Shown: positions 14,927 to 23,881, counted from the stretch's first letter. The stretch is DNA of 64,000 nucleotides from Novosphingobium sp. Chol11 (GCF_900218065.1 NZ_OBMU01000001.1:881852-945851); one strand, 5' to 3'. Notes: generated by a model not told the origin, from the sequence alone. Numbers and translations: made by a program.

Positions 14927-16573
14927 TTATCTCCCGGCGCAGCTATCCTCTGGCCCGGCGATCAGGTCCAGGCACCGGCCGTCAATCTCGCTCCGGGGTA
15001 TGGGTAAGCCGATCAGCGCGGCAAGCGTCGGCATGATGTCCACCGTCTCGACCCCCAACGGCTGTTCGAAGGAGCGCATCCCCTTGCGCCAGAACAGCAT
15101 AGGGACGCGGCGATCCGTGTCCCAGGGAGAGCCGTGGGTGGCGACGGAGCCGTGCGAGGGGTCGGTGATCGGCGTTATCCGGGGTTTCAGCAGCAACAGA
15201 AGGTCGCCCGACCGCTCGGTATTGAAACTGGCGCGCGCCTCCTGAATCAGGCTCCAGCTTTCCGGCGGCCCCGAAGGCGAGGGAGTGGCCGCAAGCTGCG
15301 CCTTGGTGAACACGGCTTCCACCTGGGGATGCGCGCGGAGCAGCGCGAGGGTCGCTGCTTCCACCTTGGCGCGCTGGGCAGGCGTCAGCCCAAGGTTGAA
15401 ATAAAGGTCGCCCGAGGGCCCATCGCCCAGGATAAGCCCCTTTGCCTCCGTTCCGGTGCGAGCGGCCACGGCCTTTGCAAGCGCGCCGGGCAGCAGCGCC
15501 GGGTCGACGCGCTGCTCCATCGGCATGGCATTTTGCTGGTGGCGTTCGGGAAGGTCATGGCCGCCATGGTCCGCCGTCAGGACCACCACATAGTCCAGAC
15601 CCTGCTGATCGAGCCGGTCGAAGAAGGCGCCCAGTTCGCGGTCCAGCCGATCGACCTGGATGCAGCTTTCCGTTCCTTCCGTGCCATAGGCGTGACCGAT
15701 GACGTCCGTTGCCGAAAGTCCGATGGAGATGATGTCGGTCTGGGGCTGCTTGCCAAGGCCCATCGTCTCGATCGTGGCCGCCGCGAATGCGAGCGTCATC
15801 GCGTCCTGTTCAGGCGACGCGCGGAACGCATCATAGCGGCCTGCGGGCCTTTCGAAGCGTCCCGTACCCACCGTGCGATCCGGCGCCACCCGCACCGGAA
15901 AGTCCTTCGCGGCGCATTGCGCAGGCAGTTCGAACCCGGCATTGGGCTCAGCCAAACGCTGCTGGAATATCTCATTGACCCGCGCGACCAGCGGCGGCGT
16001 GGCGATGCCGGGATAGCTGACATAGCCCTTGGAACTCAGCCACCAGATCTGGTCCGCCTTTGCGCCGCCCATCATGATGGCAGCGCGATCCTTGCCAGCG
16101 ATGGCGATGTTGCGGGTTGCCGGATTTGCCGCTTTCATGCGCTCGCCCAGCGTGGGCACGCGCAGATGGATGGGGGAGGCGACATAGTTGGAGCTGCTGC
16201 TGCCCGCCTGGCTCTCATCCTCCGCGCAATAGATCGTCTTGTCGGCCCGGCCAGCCTTCTGATCGATCCAGCTATTGGCGATGATGCCCGTGCGGGAAGG
16301 GCGGCTGCCCGTCAGGATGGTGCTGTGGCCAGGGCAGGTTTCGGTCGCGGCATGGCTTTGATAGCCGCGCGGAAACACTGCGCCCCCACTCAATCGCTTC
16401 AGACCGCCCGTGTAATAAGGGCGATATTCGCTGAAGAGATCAGCGGAAAACTGGTCGACGGAGATGGCGATGATCAGGCGGGGCGGCGTGCCGGAACCCG
16501 TCGGTGCTGCCGGTTGCGCCAGCACGGGCAGGGGCGCCAGCAGCAGGAGGGTATGAAGCACTTTCCCTAACAT
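14927..16573 (-). CDS. phoK: PhoK-like secreted alkaline phosphatase
   Basis: This 548-residue protein has a signal peptide (MLGKVLHTLLLLAPLPVLAQ) and follows the sphingomonad alkaline phosphatase (SPAP/PhoK) pattern closely from memory. It has ISVDQFSADLFSEYR with metal ligand Asp40, the nucleophile Thr78 in ATETCPGHSTILTGSRPS, then SATDVIGHAYG, TADHGGHDLPERH and VATHGSPWDTD with further zinc ligands. PhoK enzymes use Thr rather than Ser as nucleophile and release phosphate from organic esters outside the cell. ATG 16573 is preferred over an in-frame TTG at 16582. It is divergent from the DsbD-like gene, sharing a 79-base promoter gap. I see no obvious Pho box. Confidence 0.9.
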   Translation of the reverse strand: MLGKVLHTLLLLAPLPVLAQPAAPTGSGTPPRLIIAISVDQFSADLFSEYRPYYTGGLKRLSGGAVFPRGYQSHAATETCPGHSTILTGSRPSRTGIIANSWIDQKAGRADKTIYCAEDESQAGSSSSNYVASPIHLRVPTLGERMKAANPATRNIAIAGKDRAAIMMGGAKADQIWWLSSKGYVSYPGIATPPLVARVNEIFQQRLAEPNAGFELPAQCAAKDFPVRVAPDRTVGTGRFERPAGRYDAFRASPEQDAMTLAFAAATIETMGLGKQPQTDIISIGLSATDVIGHAYGTEGTESCIQVDRLDRELGAFFDRLDQQGLDYVVVLTADHGGHDLPERHQQNAMPMEQRVDPALLPGALAKAVAARTGTEAKGLILGDGPSGDLYFNLGLTPAQRAKVEAATLALLRAHPQVEAVFTKAQLAATPSPSGPPESWSLIQEARASFNTERSGDLLLLLKPRITPITDPSHGSVATHGSPWDTDRRVPMLFWRKGMRSFEQPLGVETVDIMPTLAALIGLPIPRSEIDGRCLDLIAGPEDSCAGR

Positions 16574-16652
16574 CTTTTCCAATCCCTTCTGGCGCCTTGA
16601 CGGCGCAACCCTGCGGACCTAGCCCGCTGTGATCTACGCGAACAGAGGCCCG

Positions 16653-18674
16653 ATGCGGATTTTCCATGTCCTCTTGATGACGCTGGCGCTCTTTGTCGCG
16701 CCGGCCGCTAGCGCCCAGGGCGCATTCGGATCGGGCAGGCCGCACATCGCCCTGCAACTCGTTCCCGAAAGTCCAGCGCCTGCCCCGGGATCGGCGAGCC
16801 TGATCGCCTTCGCCATGACGCCCGAAGCGGGCTGGCACGGCTATTGGCAAAATCCGGGCGATGCGGGCTTGGGCATGACGGTCAAATGGTCGTTGCCAAA
16901 GGGCGTCAGCGTCGGCCCGCTCCGTTACCCCGTGCCAGAAACCCTGCTGATCTCCGGCCTCATGAACCATGTCTATGAAGGTCCCTACGCGCTTCTTGCG
17001 CCGTTACGCATTGCGCCAGAGGTGGCCAAGGGCACGCGACTGCCGATCCGTGGCAAGGCGGAGTGGCTGGCCTGCACTGACAAGATATGCGTGCCCGAAA
17101 GCGCGGACATCGCCCTTGATCTGATCGTAGGTGACGGCACCGTGTCGCCTGCCGTTCAGTCCCGGTTCGATACATGGCGCGCGCGCCTGCCCCGGCCGCT
17201 GGGGAGCGAGGCGGCCTATGCTGTTGCCGATGGCAAGTTGCTTGTGTCCATTCCCTTTCCCCGGGAAGCTGCGGCGGCTGATGTCCATCTTTTCCCGCTG
17301 GCGGATGGCGTCGTCCGCTATGCCGCGCCGCAAAAGGTGCAGCGCGAGGGCGACCGGCTGCTGATCGAAACCGAAGCAGGGCAGGGCTTGAAGGAAGGCG
17401 CGGTCGAGGCGGTTGTTCGCACCGGCGATCATGTGGGCTTCCTGCTGACCGCGCGGCCGGGCGAGGTCGCCAGGCCAGCTTCCGGCCTGTTGTCCACAGC
17501 CATGCTGGCACTGGGCGGAGCGATATTGGGCGGGCTTCTGCTCAACATCATGCCCTGCGTATTCCCGATCCTGGGGTTGAAGGCGCTCAAGCTGGCCCGA
17601 GCGGGGGGCGACGAAGCGGCGGTTCGGCGGGAAGCGCTTGGCTATGCCGCTGGCGTCATCCTCACCTGCCTGGCGCTGGGCGGCTTGTTGCTCGCGGTCC
17701 GGGCGGCGGGTGTCGCGGCGGGCTGGGCATTCCAGTTGCAGGACCCGCGCATCATATTGCTGCTGTTGCTGCTGGTCACGGCGGTGGCGTTCAATCTTGC
17801 CGGGCTATTCGAACTCAGCGCCTTTGGCGGCGGCGGGAAGCTGGCGGGCAAGGCTGGCGTTGCCGGTTCTTTCTGGACCGGCGCGCTGGTCGCCTTTGTG
17901 GCCACGCCATGCACCGGCCCCTTCATGGGCGTCGCGATGGGCGCGGCGCTGGTGTTGCCGCTGGCGGCGGCGCTCGCGGTTTTCGCTGGGCTCGGGCTTG
18001 GGCTCGCTCTCCCCTTCCTGCTGCTTGCTTATGTGCCTGCCTTGCGAGCAGGTTTGCCCCGGCCTGGCCCATGGATGCGTACCTTCCAGAGGATCCTGTC
18101 GATCCCGATGTTCGTGACCGCCTTGGGGCTGGCTTGGCTGCTGGGGCAGCAGCGGGGCGTGCTCGCCATGACGATCGGCCTCGGCACGGCGTTGCTGCTG
18201 GCGTTGCTGCTCTGGTGGCTTGGAGAGCGCCAACATCATGGCAAGCGTGGAGGCCTTGCCGTCGCAGCCGCATCGCTGTTGCTGCTAGGCGCGGGTGCTA
18301 CGGCCTTGCCTGCGCGCGCGGATGGCATTGCACAGGCGGAGAATGGCAGCGTCGCCTTCGATGAGGCGCGCCTCGCGAGCCTGCGCGCATCGGGCAAGCC
18401 TGTGTTCCTCTATTTCACTGCCGATTGGTGTCTGACCTGCAAGGCCAATGAGGCGGCAGCCATCGACCGTTCCGATACGCGGGTGGCCTTCAGAAAGGCG
18501 GGCGTAACCGTGATGGTGGGAGACTGGACCAACGCCGACCCCGCAATCACGCGCTTCCTGGAGAAGCAGGGGCGGTCGGGCGTGCCGCTCTACCTCTTTT
18601 ATGCGCCGGGCTACCCGGGGCGGACCTTGCCGCAACTGCTGACCGTATCCACTTTGACGGGGCTTGTGCGCTGA
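16653..18674 (+). CDS. DsbD-like thiol:disulfide interchange protein
   Basis: This 673-residue inner-membrane reductase passes electrons from cytoplasmic thioredoxin to periplasmic thiols. A signal peptide (MRIFHVLLMTLALFVAPAASA) precedes a periplasmic DsbD-alpha-type domain with a Cys pair in WLACTDKICVP (about 140-150). Next comes an eight-helix membrane domain with redox cysteines in NIMPCVFPILGLKAL (about 297) and VATPCTGPFMG (about 418). A C-terminal thioredoxin-like domain carries ADWCLTCKAN (about 590). It resembles the ScsB/DsbD_2-type arrangement. The ATG at 16653 is chosen because it opens the signal peptide. Its last base overlaps the tlyA start codon. Confidence 0.93.
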   Translation: MRIFHVLLMTLALFVAPAASAQGAFGSGRPHIALQLVPESPAPAPGSASLIAFAMTPEAGWHGYWQNPGDAGLGMTVKWSLPKGVSVGPLRYPVPETLLISGLMNHVYEGPYALLAPLRIAPEVAKGTRLPIRGKAEWLACTDKICVPESADIALDLIVGDGTVSPAVQSRFDTWRARLPRPLGSEAAYAVADGKLLVSIPFPREAAAADVHLFPLADGVVRYAAPQKVQREGDRLLIETEAGQGLKEGAVEAVVRTGDHVGFLLTARPGEVARPASGLLSTAMLALGGAILGGLLLNIMPCVFPILGLKALKLARAGGDEAAVRREALGYAAGVILTCLALGGLLLAVRAAGVAAGWAFQLQDPRIILLLLLLVTAVAFNLAGLFELSAFGGGGKLAGKAGVAGSFWTGALVAFVATPCTGPFMGVAMGAALVLPLAAALAVFAGLGLGLALPFLLLAYVPALRAGLPRPGPWMRTFQRILSIPMFVTALGLAWLLGQQRGVLAMTIGLGTALLLALLLWWLGERQHHGKRGGLAVAAASLLLLGAGATALPARADGIAQAENGSVAFDEARLASLRASGKPVFLYFTADWCLTCKANEAAAIDRSDTRVAFRKAGVTVMVGDWTNADPAITRFLEKQGRSGVPLYLFYAPGYPGRTLPQLLTVSTLTGLVR

Positions 18675-19411
18675 TGGCGAAGGTGCGGGCCGACCAGTTG
18701 CTCGTCGATCGTGGCTTGGCGGAGAGCAGGGCCCGTGCGCAGGCGCTCATTCTTGCCGGCCTTGTCTTCCTGGGCGACCGGAAGATCGAAAAGGCCGGAC
18801 AGCAAGTCGCGGAAGACGCAGCGCTGGAGGTAAAGGGCCGCGATCACCCCTGGGTGTCCCGCGGCGGCATCAAACTCGCTCATGCCATCGAGCATTTCGC
18901 GCTCGACGTCAGTGGCATGGTTGCCATTGACGTTGGAAGCTCGACCGGGGGCTTCACCGACGTGCTGCTGACCAACGGAGCGGCGCGCGTCTATGCCGTG
19001 GACAGCGGCACGAACCAGCTTGCCTGGAAGCTGAGGTCGGACCCCCGCGTCATCGTGCATGAACAGACGAGCGCCCGCATCCTGACCGCCGACCATATCC
19101 CTGAGCCTATCGACATCATCGTATGTGATGCGAGCTTCATCTCGCTCGCCAAGGTGCTGGAAAGGCCACTCGGCTTCGCGCGGCCGGGCGCGCATCTCGT
19201 CGCCCTCATCAAGCCGCAATTCGAAGCAGGGCGGGAAGAAGTCGGCAAGGGCGGCGTCGTCCGCGATCCTGCCATTCATGCGCGCGTCTGCCAGGAAGTG
19301 CATGACTGGCTGACATCGAACGGATGGAGCGTGCTGGGCGTGACGGCCAGCCCGATCACCGGACCACAGGGCAATGTCGAGTTCCTGATCTGCGCGCAGC
19401 GGGAGGGATGA
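18674..19411 (+). CDS. tlyA: TlyA family rRNA 2'-O-methyltransferase
   Basis: The protein has an N-terminal S4 RNA-binding domain (about residues 3-65, including RADQLLVDRGLAESRARAQA) and a C-terminal FtsJ-like Rossmann methyltransferase domain. The SAM-binding segment is AIDVGSSTGGFTDVLL. Catalytic-type Lys and Asp residues are seen in RGGIKLAH, CDASFIS and ALIKPQFEAG. TlyA enzymes 2'-O-methylate cytidines in ribosomal RNA; some members also act as hemolysins, a weakly supported label. The ATG overlaps the stop of the DsbD-like gene by one base, indicating co-translation. Length (245 aa) is typical. Confidence 0.93.
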   Translation: MAKVRADQLLVDRGLAESRARAQALILAGLVFLGDRKIEKAGQQVAEDAALEVKGRDHPWVSRGGIKLAHAIEHFALDVSGMVAIDVGSSTGGFTDVLLTNGAARVYAVDSGTNQLAWKLRSDPRVIVHEQTSARILTADHIPEPIDIIVCDASFISLAKVLERPLGFARPGAHLVALIKPQFEAGREEVGKGGVVRDPAIHARVCQEVHDWLTSNGWSVLGVTASPITGPQGNVEFLICAQREG

Positions 19412-19554
19412 CCGGGGGCCGGACGTTTGATTTTGTGACAAATGCTGAAACCCGGCCTTCATTCGCGGGTTGCGGGATGAAGTGTTTCACCGCAAACCAT
19501 CGCCATACGGCTTGACAGCATTTTCAAGGGATTCGCTGGCGGCCGCGAAAGAGG

Positions 19555-20124
19555 ATGAGTGGAGCTGCGCCGCCGATGAACGAAATCGCGTCCCCGGGTC
19601 AACTGCGCCTGGCCTATCTGCGCTGGGCACTTGTCACCGTCCCGGCCATCGTCTTCCTTGGCTTCCTGTCGGGCAAGCTCGCCAACAGCGGCTATGGCAA
19701 CCGCTGGTTCGACGCGCTGGTGAAGCCAGATTTCATGCCGCCGGGTTGGGCGTTCGGCGTTGCCTGGACCATCCTCTACATTCTTATGGGGCTCGCGCTC
19801 GCCATCGTCATCCATGCGCGGGGGGCAAGGGGCAGGGGAGCAGCGATCATCCTTTTCCTGGTCCAGCTCGCACTGAACCTCGTCTGGTCGCCGCTTTTCT
19901 TCCGGGCGCATCAGGTCGACAATGCGCTGGCGCTCATCATTGTGCTGTTCGTCGTGGTGGCGGTGACGGCATGGCTTTTCTGGCGCATCCGGCGCCTCGC
20001 GGGATTGCTGTTGTTGCCTTATCTGGCGTGGCTGGCCTTTGCCTCGACGCTGAATTATGAGATCGGCCGCTTGAACCCGGGGGCCGAGACCCTTGTCGCA
20101 CCGGCGCTCAAGACCCAGATATGA
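19555..20124 (+). CDS. TspO/MBR family tryptophan-rich sensory protein
   Basis: This 189-residue inner-membrane protein has five hydrophobic helices and the TspO pattern. Visible segments are WFDALVKPDFMPPGWAFGVA, AWTILYILMGLALA, LNLVWSPLFF and PYLAWLAFASTLNYEI. TspO proteins bind porphyrins and heme intermediates and modulate stress or photosynthesis genes in alphaproteobacteria. An alternative start is ATG 19576. A 143-base gap precedes it, and ubiK follows 46 bases downstream on the same strand. Confidence 0.94.
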   Translation: MSGAAPPMNEIASPGQLRLAYLRWALVTVPAIVFLGFLSGKLANSGYGNRWFDALVKPDFMPPGWAFGVAWTILYILMGLALAIVIHARGARGRGAAIILFLVQLALNLVWSPLFFRAHQVDNALALIIVLFVVVAVTAWLFWRIRRLAGLLLLPYLAWLAFASTLNYEIGRLNPGAETLVAPALKTQI

Positions 20125-20170
20125 TTTCGTGACGCGAAGGACGCGTCGGCAAACAAGGACATTTAAGATC

Positions 20171-20470
20171 ATGCAGAGCGAAAACCGCTTTTTCGACGAC
20201 CTTGCCAAGCTGGTGAACGGCGCTGCGGGAACAGTCGCTGGCATGACCCGCGAGTTCGAAACCAACGCCCGCGAAAAGGCGAAGGAATGGATCGGCGGCA
20301 TGGATTTCATAAGCCGCGACGAATTCGATGCGGTGAAGGCGCTGGCTGCCGCTGCCCGTGAAGAGATCGAACTGCTGAAAGCGCGGATCGATGCTCTTGA
20401 AGGGCGTTCGGCTGAGCCGGTCACGAAAACCGTCCGATCCCCCAAAACCAAGCCGGGCGACGCGGAATAA
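20171..20470 (+). CDS. ubiK: UbiK-like accessory factor (BMFP family)
   Basis: This 99-residue protein has the UbiK/YqiC architecture: an amphipathic N-terminal region (FFDDLAKLVNGAAGTVAGM) followed by a coiled-coil (ISRDEFDAVKALAAAAREEI, ELLKARIDALEGR) and a basic disordered tail. In Escherichia coli the homologue assists ubiquinone biosynthesis with UbiJ and binds lipids. No ubi genes are adjacent here. The family call rests on the pattern and size, and the precise role is inferred. Confidence 0.85.
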   Translation: MQSENRFFDDLAKLVNGAAGTVAGMTREFETNAREKAKEWIGGMDFISRDEFDAVKALAAAAREEIELLKARIDALEGRSAEPVTKTVRSPKTKPGDAE

Positions 20471-20578
20471 GCAAGCTTCGCCGCCTGTCCGTTGGATTTG
20501 GGCAACGATCGGCTATTTTGATGCGTTTCCCTCAGTCGGTGGTTTCCTTGCCGCCGGGAAATGCTCTATGGCCCACAT

Positions 20579-21085
20579 ATGATGGACAGCGACGAATTTG
20601 AAAATGGCGGCCAGGAAGCCGCTCCGATCGACATGCTGGCCGCCTATTTCGAAGCGAATGGGTGGAGTTTCGATCAGGTCGGCGAGGATGAGATCGTCGC
20701 GAGCACCCAGGGTAGCTGGGCGCAATATGAACTGCGCGGCATCTGGCGCGATGAGGATCAGGTCCTGCAATTGCTGGCGCTGCCCGACATCCGGGTGACG
20801 GATGAAAAGCGCGCGTCGATCTACGAAACCCTTGGCCTCATCAACGAACAGCTCTGGCTCGGCCATTTCGAGCTATGGTCGTCAAGCGGCATCATATTGT
20901 TCCGCCACGGCGCCTTGCTGGGCGCGGGGGGCGTGCTGACGCTCGACCAGGCGCAGCTGCTGGTCGAAACGGCTATCGACGAATGCGAGCGTTTCTATCC
21001 CGTGTTCCAGTTCGTCCTGTGGGGCGGCAAGAGCCCGACCGAGGCGATCTCCGCCAGCCTGATCGAGACGCGCGGCGAAGCCTGA
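20579..21085 (+). CDS. YbjN domain-containing protein
   Basis: This 168-residue cytoplasmic acidic protein matches the YbjN fold pattern. It has an acidic start, PIDMLAAYFEANGWSFDQV, VASTQGSWAQYELRGIW, and a helix-rich C-terminal half (QAQLLVETAIDECERFYPVF). YbjN proteins are linked to stress and motility regulation in enterobacteria, but their biochemical activity is unclear. The start is uncertain: ATG 20579 or 20582 fits the family, while ATG 20561 is also in frame. It lies nine bases upstream of proC on the same strand, so the pair is likely co-transcribed. Confidence 0.85.
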   Translation: MMDSDEFENGGQEAAPIDMLAAYFEANGWSFDQVGEDEIVASTQGSWAQYELRGIWRDEDQVLQLLALPDIRVTDEKRASIYETLGLINEQLWLGHFELWSSSGIILFRHGALLGAGGVLTLDQAQLLVETAIDECERFYPVFQFVLWGGKSPTEAISASLIETRGEA

Positions 21086-21094
21086 GGATTGTCC

Positions 21095-21907
21095 ATGACG
21101 CAAGCTTGGCCCGCGCACCTGTTCATGGCCGGCTGCGGCAATATGGCGGGGCAAATGCTCGCCCGGTGGCTGGCATGCGGCCTTGATCCCGCGCGCGTCA
21201 CCGTGTTGCGCCCCAGCGGCCGTGCGGTCGCGGATGGGGTGCAAGTGGTGACCGATTACCCCGCCTCGCTCCCGGCACAGGCGATGGTCATGCTGGGTAT
21301 GAAGCCCTATCAGCTGGATGATGTGGCGGTGTCGCTGGCACCGCTGTGCATGGCGGACACGCGCATCGTTTCTATTCTGGCCGGGACGCCGGTTGCCGAC
21401 CTGCGGCAACGTTTTCCGGCCGTCCGGGACGTTATCCGGGCGATGCCGAACCTGCCGGTCGCCTTGGGGCAGGGCGTCACCGGACTATATGCCGACCGCG
21501 ATGTTTCGCCAGCAGCGCGATCCGCAGTGGATGCGATCATAAAGCCATTGGGCGCGGCCGAGTGGATCGAAGAGGAAGGGCAGTTCAACGCGCTGACCGC
21601 CCTGTCGGGCTGTGGCCCTGCCTTCTTGTTCCGTTTCATCGACGCCTTCTCGCGCGCGGGAGCAGCCATAGGGCTTTCGGCCGATCAGGCCGCAAGGATG
21701 GCGCTCGCTACCGTCCAGGGCTCTGCCAATCTCGCTGCCCAGGCGGAGGAAAGCCCAGCGACATTGGCTGACCGCGTGGCGAGCCCCGGCGGCATGACAC
21801 GCGAGGGGTTGAACGTCCTCGACGCGGACGACCGGTTGCTCAACCTTCTCATCGATACGCTGGCGGCGGCACGGGACCGGGGCGAGGAAATCGCCCGCGC
21901 GCGCTGA
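21095..21907 (+). CDS. proC: pyrroline-5-carboxylate reductase
   Basis: ProC catalyses the last step of proline synthesis, reducing pyrroline-5-carboxylate with NAD(P)H. The 270-residue protein has an N-terminal Rossmann fold (HLFMAGCGNMAGQMLARWL) and VMLGMKPYQL. The C-terminal dimerisation domain carries the family signature: TALSGCGPAFLFRFIDAF, then RVASPGGMTREGLNVL. ATG 21095 is preferred to a TTG two codons upstream. It probably shares a transcript with the YbjN gene. Confidence 0.95.
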   Translation: MTQAWPAHLFMAGCGNMAGQMLARWLACGLDPARVTVLRPSGRAVADGVQVVTDYPASLPAQAMVMLGMKPYQLDDVAVSLAPLCMADTRIVSILAGTPVADLRQRFPAVRDVIRAMPNLPVALGQGVTGLYADRDVSPAARSAVDAIIKPLGAAEWIEEEGQFNALTALSGCGPAFLFRFIDAFSRAGAAIGLSADQAARMALATVQGSANLAAQAEESPATLADRVASPGGMTREGLNVLDADDRLLNLLIDTLAAARDRGEEIARAR

Positions 21908-21978
21908 TCCGCGCTCCCGATGCGAGTTTAAGGCGCCCGGCGTGGCTGTCCGGGCATCTGTGAATATTGGAGTTTGTC

Positions 21979-22476
21979 ATGCTGCCTGCCGATACGCCGA
22001 TCCTGCTCCTGACCACCGGCGGGACGATCGACAAAATCTATTTCGATGCCTTGTCGGACTATAAGGTCGGCGAAAGCGTGGTCGCCAAACTGCTGCAGAT
22101 CGGCGGCGTCAAGCGCCCCTTCCGCATAGAAGAGGTGACGCGCAAGGACAGCCTGGAACTGGACGACGCCGACCGGGCGCAGATCCGCGAGCGGATTCTC
22201 TCCGCGCCGGAAAGCCATATCGTCATCACCCATGGCACGGATACCATGACGGACACGGCCAGGACGCTTGAGGACATAGCAGGCAAGACGATCGTGCTTG
22301 TCGGCGCGCTCGCCCCGGCGCGTTTCGGTGAAAGCGACGCGAGCTTCAACCTGGGCATGGCCTTCGCGACAGCCCAGATTGCCGGGCCCGGCGTCTACAT
22401 CAGCATGAGCGGATCGGTGTTCCGCGCAGATCAGGTCGTAAAGGACCGGGCAAAAGGCGCCTTCGTCCCGCGATAA
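21979..22476 (+). CDS. short asparaginase-domain protein (N-terminal domain only)
   Basis: The 165-residue protein begins with the asparaginase threonine motif LLTTGGTIDKIYF and carries the second motif IVITHGTDTMTDTA. These hold the two nucleophile-type threonines of type I/II L-asparaginases. Full enzymes have about 330 residues. This one ends after the N-terminal domain (SMSGSVFRADQVVKDRAKG), at a clean stop with no continuation in any frame downstream. Similar stand-alone domains exist in other proteobacteria, so this is probably an intact short family member rather than a truncation. Its activity is uncertain. TTGGAG precedes the ATG. Confidence 0.85.
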   Translation: MLPADTPILLLTTGGTIDKIYFDALSDYKVGESVVAKLLQIGGVKRPFRIEEVTRKDSLELDDADRAQIRERILSAPESHIVITHGTDTMTDTARTLEDIAGKTIVLVGALAPARFGESDASFNLGMAFATAQIAGPGVYISMSGSVFRADQVVKDRAKGAFVPR

Positions 22477-22507
22477 GGTGCCCATCCGCGTCAGCGCCAT
22501 CTCCACA

Positions 22508-22529
22508 TCGACAGGCTCAGCCGAACGGG
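22508..22529. repeat. half-copy of a dispersed sphingomonad-type repeat
   Basis: TCGACAGGCTCAGCCGAACG matches one arm of the fuller inverted repeat at 29825-29903 (GCTTCGACAAGCTCAGCCCGAACGG in that copy, quoted there by position). Only one arm is present, in the gap after the asparaginase-domain gene. Confidence 0.6.
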
Positions 22530-22682
22530 TTGAATGGTTCCGATCAACACTCTGCCCGAAGATCATTTCTCGCATCTCCGCGTGAAACATCTATCCCGCG
22601 ACCGTCCCCATATCTGACGCAGGAACCGCCTCCGCCATCGCGCATTATTCGTGCGGGTGGCGTAACGATGAGGAGGAAATTC

Positions 22683-22913
22683 ATGGCCGATTATCAGGAG
22701 CGTCCAACGACGACGACTACGGTGATTGAGAAGCGCAGCGGCGGCACGGCGATTGCTGTCCTGCTCCTCGTGGTAGTAGTGGCGATCGCCGCCTTTTTCC
22801 TGATCAGCAGCCAGACCCGCAAGGACAGCGCGGTCGAGAGCGCTGCCACGCAAGTCGGTCAAGCCGCGAGTGATGTTGGAAGCGCAGCAAAGGACGCAGC
22901 GAACGGCGAATAG
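22683..22913 (+). CDS. small single-pass membrane protein (76 aa)
   Basis: A strong ribosome site (GAGGAGGAAATTC) precedes the ATG at 22683. The protein has a polar Thr-rich N-terminus, one hydrophobic helix (AIAVLLLVVVVAIAAFFLI, about residues 25-43), and an Ala/Ser/Asp-rich tail of about 30 residues with an amphipathic repeat (SAATQVGQAASDVGSAAKDA). I do not recognise the family. It stands alone, convergent with carD, and is probably an inner-membrane or envelope-stress-associated small protein. Confidence 0.7.
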   Translation: MADYQERPTTTTTVIEKRSGGTAIAVLLLVVVVAIAAFFLISSQTRKDSAVESAATQVGQAASDVGSAAKDAANGE

Positions 22914-22955
22914 GCGGGAACAGCTTGGCCGCGCCGTGCCTAAACTCAGCACCAC

Positions 22956-22989
22956 AAAAAAAAGGGCGCCCCTGTTTGGAGCGCCCTTT
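22956..22989 (-). terminator. Rho-independent terminator for carD
   Basis: Stem AAAGGGCGC (22961-22969) pairs with GCGCCCTTT (22981-22989). On the minus strand the stem is followed by an unbroken T-run, seen as eight A residues at 22956-22963. It lies about 45 bases beyond the carD stop codon and may also slow transcription from the convergent small membrane protein gene. Confidence 0.85.
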
Positions 22990-23031
22990 CTACATTGCTT
23001 CACCTGCCGTCATCGGCTCGGTTAAGGAAAT

Positions 23032-23559
23032 TCAGCCTTCCACCTTGGCATATTTGGGGGCGGCTTCGTTCAGGATGCGCAGGATCTTCTTGAGGGCGCT
23101 CGGCTCGTCCGTCTCTTCCATCGCGGCTAATTCGCGAGCAAGACGGCTGGACGCAGCTTCGAAGATCTGGCGTTCGGAATAGCTCTGCTCGGGCTGATCG
23201 TCAGCTCGGAACAGGTCGCGCGTCACTTCGGCGATGGAAACCAGATCGCCGGAGTTGATCTTCGCTTCATATTCCTGCGCGCGGCGCGACCACATGGTGC
23301 GCTTCACCTTCGGCTTGCCCTTCAGCGTTTCGATCGCTTCTTCCAGGGTCTTGTTCGACGAAAGCTTGCGCATGCCGACGCCTTCGGCCTTGTTCGTCGG
23401 CACGCGGAGCGTCATGCGCTCCTTTTCGAACCGGAGCACATACAGCTCCAGCTCCATGCCCGCGATCTGCTCCTTCTGAAGCTCCACCACACGGCCAACG
23501 CCATGCTTGGGGTAAACGACATAATCACCAACGTCAAAGGACAGCGCCTTGGCAGCCAT
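23032..23559 (-). CDS. carD: CarD family transcriptional regulator
   Basis: CarD proteins bind RNA polymerase beta subunit and stabilise open promoter complexes, affecting rRNA and stress genes. The 175-residue protein has the N-terminal CarD/TRCF RNA-polymerase-interaction domain (about 1-65: FDVGDYVVYPKHGVGRVVEL, ELYVLRFEKERMTLRVP). A helical C-terminal DNA-contacting domain follows, rich in basic residues (KPKVKRTMWSRRAQEYEAK). The start at 23559 follows GAAAGG; longer upstream frames lack a ribosome site. It faces fdxA's direction across a 322-base gap; both are on the minus strand. Confidence 0.95.
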   Translation of the reverse strand: MAAKALSFDVGDYVVYPKHGVGRVVELQKEQIAGMELELYVLRFEKERMTLRVPTNKAEGVGMRKLSSNKTLEEAIETLKGKPKVKRTMWSRRAQEYEAKINSGDLVSIAEVTRDLFRADDQPEQSYSERQIFEAASSRLARELAAMEETDEPSALKKILRILNEAAPKYAKVEG

Positions 23560-23881
23560 TTGAAACCTTTCTAATTCTACCGGAGACGAGCAACCGCCGG
23601 TCACAGAAGCGCGGATGAGGCGCAACCGGGGAATCCACGGCGTCACCGTCAGGACATGAGCGAATACTCCAGGACGGATGCGACCATTTCCGCCTCTTGT
23701 CCTTCATTTAGCAGATTCGTAACAAAATTGCCACCCCCAGACGCAAAATCCGGGAGTAGGTGCGAGGGTGAGACGCTAGGGCTAGTAAGTTGCTCTTGCC
23801 CAGCCGCCGAATTTTCCGGCCGAATGGCAGGGCGCTCCTTGCCATGAGCGCGTCGATGATTTTATCGACGCCACCCTATGA
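23560..23881. other. non-coding gap between fdxA and carD
   Basis: No credible gene was found. It contains the carD promoter region and, near the fdxA end, a small hairpin GCGTCGAT/ATCGACGC (23850-23857 with 23864-23871) without a T-run. That hairpin may protect or weakly terminate the fdxA transcript on the minus strand. Confidence 0.5.

Noticed and set aside
15134..16570. A 478-codon plus-strand open frame
   Set aside because: Antisense to phoK, whose active-site motifs are unmistakable.
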